NCBI GenBank assembly: GCA_023250255.1
Contig: JAHFBB010000056.1
Coordinates: 1 to 6,503 of the forward strand
Reading direction: 5' to 3'
Length of the DNA stretch: 6,503 nucleotides
Source: Chloroflexota bacterium
GTDB lineage: Bacteria; Chloroflexota; Limnocylindria; QHBO01
The notes below the pieces were generated by a model. It did no database searches. It had not been told where the DNA came from and saw only the letters and a program-made list of their open reading frames with translations. Below, one piece after another: positions 4,833-6,503 of the stretch (position 1 is its first letter; each line of letters begins with the position of its first letter). Made by a program: the position numbers and the translations under genes.

Positions 4833-6503
4833 TTAGACCTCCTTGTATTCCCCCTCGATCGTTTCCTCTTCCCCCTCGCCCTCGGGGGCGGCGCCGTTTC
4901 CAGCGCCGGTTCCGTCCGAATCCTCGGGACCTGGTGCCGCGTCCGCGTACGCCTGGGCACCCACCCGTTGGAGCGTTTCGGCGAGTTGCTGCTTGGTGGA
5001 GTCGATGGCCCCGGCATCGGTCCCGGCCAATGCTTCGCGGACAGAGGCGACCTTGGCCTCGATCTCGGCCTTGTCCTCGTTGGACATCTTGCCCTCGAGG
5101 TCTTTGATCAGCCGCTCGGCCTGGAAGGTGAGCGCGTCGGCCTCGTTGCGCGACTCGGCCTCGTGGCGACGAGCGCGGTCTTCCTCGGCATGCTCGGCGG
5201 CGTCGCGGACCATCTGGTCCACGTCCTCCTTGGCGAGCATCGAGGACGCGGTGATGGTGACCTTCTGCTCCTTGGCGGTTGCCTTGTCCTTGGCCGCCAC
5301 GTTGAGGATGCCGTTTGCGTCGAGATCGAAGGTGACCTCGATCTGCGGCACGCCGCGCGGGGCAGAGGGAATGCCGTCGAGGCGGAAGGTGGCCAGCTTC
5401 TTGTTGTCGGCCGCCATCTCGCGCTCGCCCTGGAGCACCACGATATCCACGCTCGGCTGGTTGTCCGCCGCGGTCGAGAAGATCTGGGTGTGGCTGGTCG
5501 GGATGGTCGTGTTGCGGGTGATCATCTTGGTGGCCACACCGCCCAGGGTCTCAATGCCCAGCGACAGCGGAGTGACGTCCAGCAGCAGGACGTCCTTGAC
5601 CTCGCCGGCCAGGACGCCCGCCTGGATGGCGGCCCCCACGGCCACCACCTCGTCGGGATTGACGCCCTTGTGCGGCTCACGGCCGCCGAACATCTTCTTG
5701 ACCGCTTCCATGACCGCCGGCATGCGGGTCTGGCCGCCGACCAGGATGACCTCGTCGATATCGGTCGGCTTGAGGTTGGCATCGGTCAGGGCCTGCTTAA
5801 CCGGTCCCTCGGTCTGGCTGACCAGGTCGGCCACCAGGTCCTCGAGCTTGGCCCGGGTCAGGTTGATGACCAGGTGCTTTGGGCCGGAGGCATCGGCGCT
5901 GATGAACGGCAGGTTGAGTTCGGTGCTGGTCGTGGTGGACAGCTCGATCTTCGCCTTCTCGGCCGCTTCCTTCAGTCGCTGCAGCGCAATTCGATCTTTC
6001 GACAGGTCAATACCCTGGTCGCGCTTGAACTCGCCAATGAGCCAGTCAATGACCCGCTGGTCGAAGTCGTCGCCGCCGAGGTGGGTGTCGCCGTTGGTCG
6101 AGCGGACCTCGAATACGCCCTCGCTGAGCTCGAGGATGGAGATGTCGAACGTGCCGCCTCCTAGGTCGTAGACCGCGATCTTCTCTTCCTTCTGCTTGTC
6201 GAGGCCATAGGCCAGAGCAGAGGCGGTGGGCTCGTTGACGATCCGCTTGACGTCCAGGCCGGCAATCCGCCCCGCGTCCTTGGTCGCCTGGCGCTGGGTG
6301 TCGTCGAAGTAGGCCGGGACGGTGATGACCGCCTCGGTCACCTTCTCGCCCAGGTACGCCTCCGCATCGGCCTTGAGCTTCTGGAGAATCATGGCGCTGA
6401 TTTCCGGCGGGGTGAAGGTCTTGTCATTGCCGGTGTGGACGGCCACGCCCTCGGACTTCGAATCCTTCTCGACCTGGTACGGGACCAGGCCCTGGCTGCG
6501 CTG
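4833..6503 (-). CDS. dnaK: Molecular chaperone DnaK (Hsp70), 5'-truncated by window edge
   Basis: Cytoplasmic Hsp70 chaperone; ATP-driven cycles with DnaJ and GrpE bind and release unfolded protein. 556 residues are visible, in frame to the right edge. Alignment of QGLVPYQ...FTPPEISAMIL with other DnaKs suggests about 80 N-terminal residues, including the first phosphate loop, lie outside. By visible residue number: VPAYFDDTQR (62-71), NEPTASALAYG (90-100), DLGGGTFD (113-120), GDTHLGGDDFD (138-148) and VGGQTRMP (255-262). The interdomain linker is VLLLDVTPLSL (305-315), the substrate-binding beta domain runs to about 415, and the helical lid follows. The tail is Gly/Glu-rich and ends in EGEYKEV. 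GTG 6446 is an internal codon, not the start. No grpE or dnaJ follows on this strand: the downstream neighbour is the convergent HTH-nuclease gene, 105 bp away. All expected nucleotide-binding motifs in view are intact. Confidence 0.98.
   Translation of the reverse strand, partial: QRSQGLVPYQVEKDSKSEGVAVHTGNDKTFTPPEISAMILQKLKADAEAYLGEKVTEAVITVPAYFDDTQRQATKDAGRIAGLDVKRIVNEPTASALAYGLDKQKEEKIAVYDLGGGTFDISILELSEGVFEVRSTNGDTHLGGDDFDQRVIDWLIGEFKRDQGIDLSKDRIALQRLKEAAEKAKIELSTTTSTELNLPFISADASGPKHLVINLTRAKLEDLVADLVSQTEGPVKQALTDANLKPTDIDEVILVGGQTRMPAVMEAVKKMFGGREPHKGVNPDEVVAVGAAIQAGVLAGEVKDVLLLDVTPLSLGIETLGGVATKMITRNTTIPTSHTQIFSTAADNQPSVDIVVLQGEREMAADNKKLATFRLDGIPSAPRGVPQIEVTFDLDANGILNVAAKDKATAKEQKVTITASSMLAKEDVDQMVRDAAEHAEEDRARRHEAESRNEADALTFQAERLIKDLEGKMSNEDKAEIEAKVASVREALAGTDAGAIDSTKQQLAETLQRVGAQAYADAAPGPEDSDGTGAGNGAAPEGEGEEETIEGEYKEV

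Noticed and set aside
4785..6171. Two long plus-strand open frames (459 and 442 codons) opposite dnaK
   Set aside because: They are antisense to an unmistakable DnaK sequence; long open antisense frames are common in high-GC genes. The translations are low-complexity and match no family I know.

Overview
The window looks like chromosomal DNA from a high-GC bacterium, roughly two-thirds G+C by eye. GTG start codons, DnaK with an acidic tail, and the gene mix would fit Chloroflexota or Actinomycetota. No rRNA or other strong taxonomic marker is present, so this placement is only a guess. Both ends cut through genes. Coding density is high except for 3685-3977.

Left part (1-1432, minus strand): a two-gene cluster. 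A voltage-gated-type potassium channel with a TVGYGD filter, an arginine-rich S4 and a C-terminal SHOCT-like tail is followed after 16 nt by exodeoxyribonuclease III (xthA type). The latter starts at GTG 600 and runs off the left edge.

Middle part (1457-3702, plus strand): a divergent, closely spaced set. It begins with a 28-residue double-CPxC zinc-ribbon microprotein that has a strong Shine-Dalgarno. Next come an amidinotransferase/DDAH-like hydrolase and a seven-loop FG-GAP/VCBS beta-propeller lipoprotein. Gaps are 13-16 nt, so one operon is likely. A strong GC hairpin overlaps the last stop codon.

Right part (3703-4832): the least ordinary region. A 293-bp gene-poor stretch precedes a gene that fuses an Xre-type helix-turn-helix to a PD-(D/E)XK nuclease-like domain. 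Two diverged 147-bp direct-repeat copies flank it. One lies wholly upstream (3762-3908). The other overlaps the gene's 3' end and continues past it (4644-4790). Several conserved blocks in the two copies sit at exactly the same 882-bp offset. Each copy also has an outer inverted repeat, and one pair in it changes in a compensatory way. A separate 18-bp palindrome (3922-3939) just before the gene looks like an autoregulatory operator. This HTH-nuclease plus repeat unit is the best candidate for an undescribed element.

Far right (4833-6503, minus strand): dnaK (Hsp70), convergent with the HTH-nuclease gene and lacking about its first 80 codons because the window ends.
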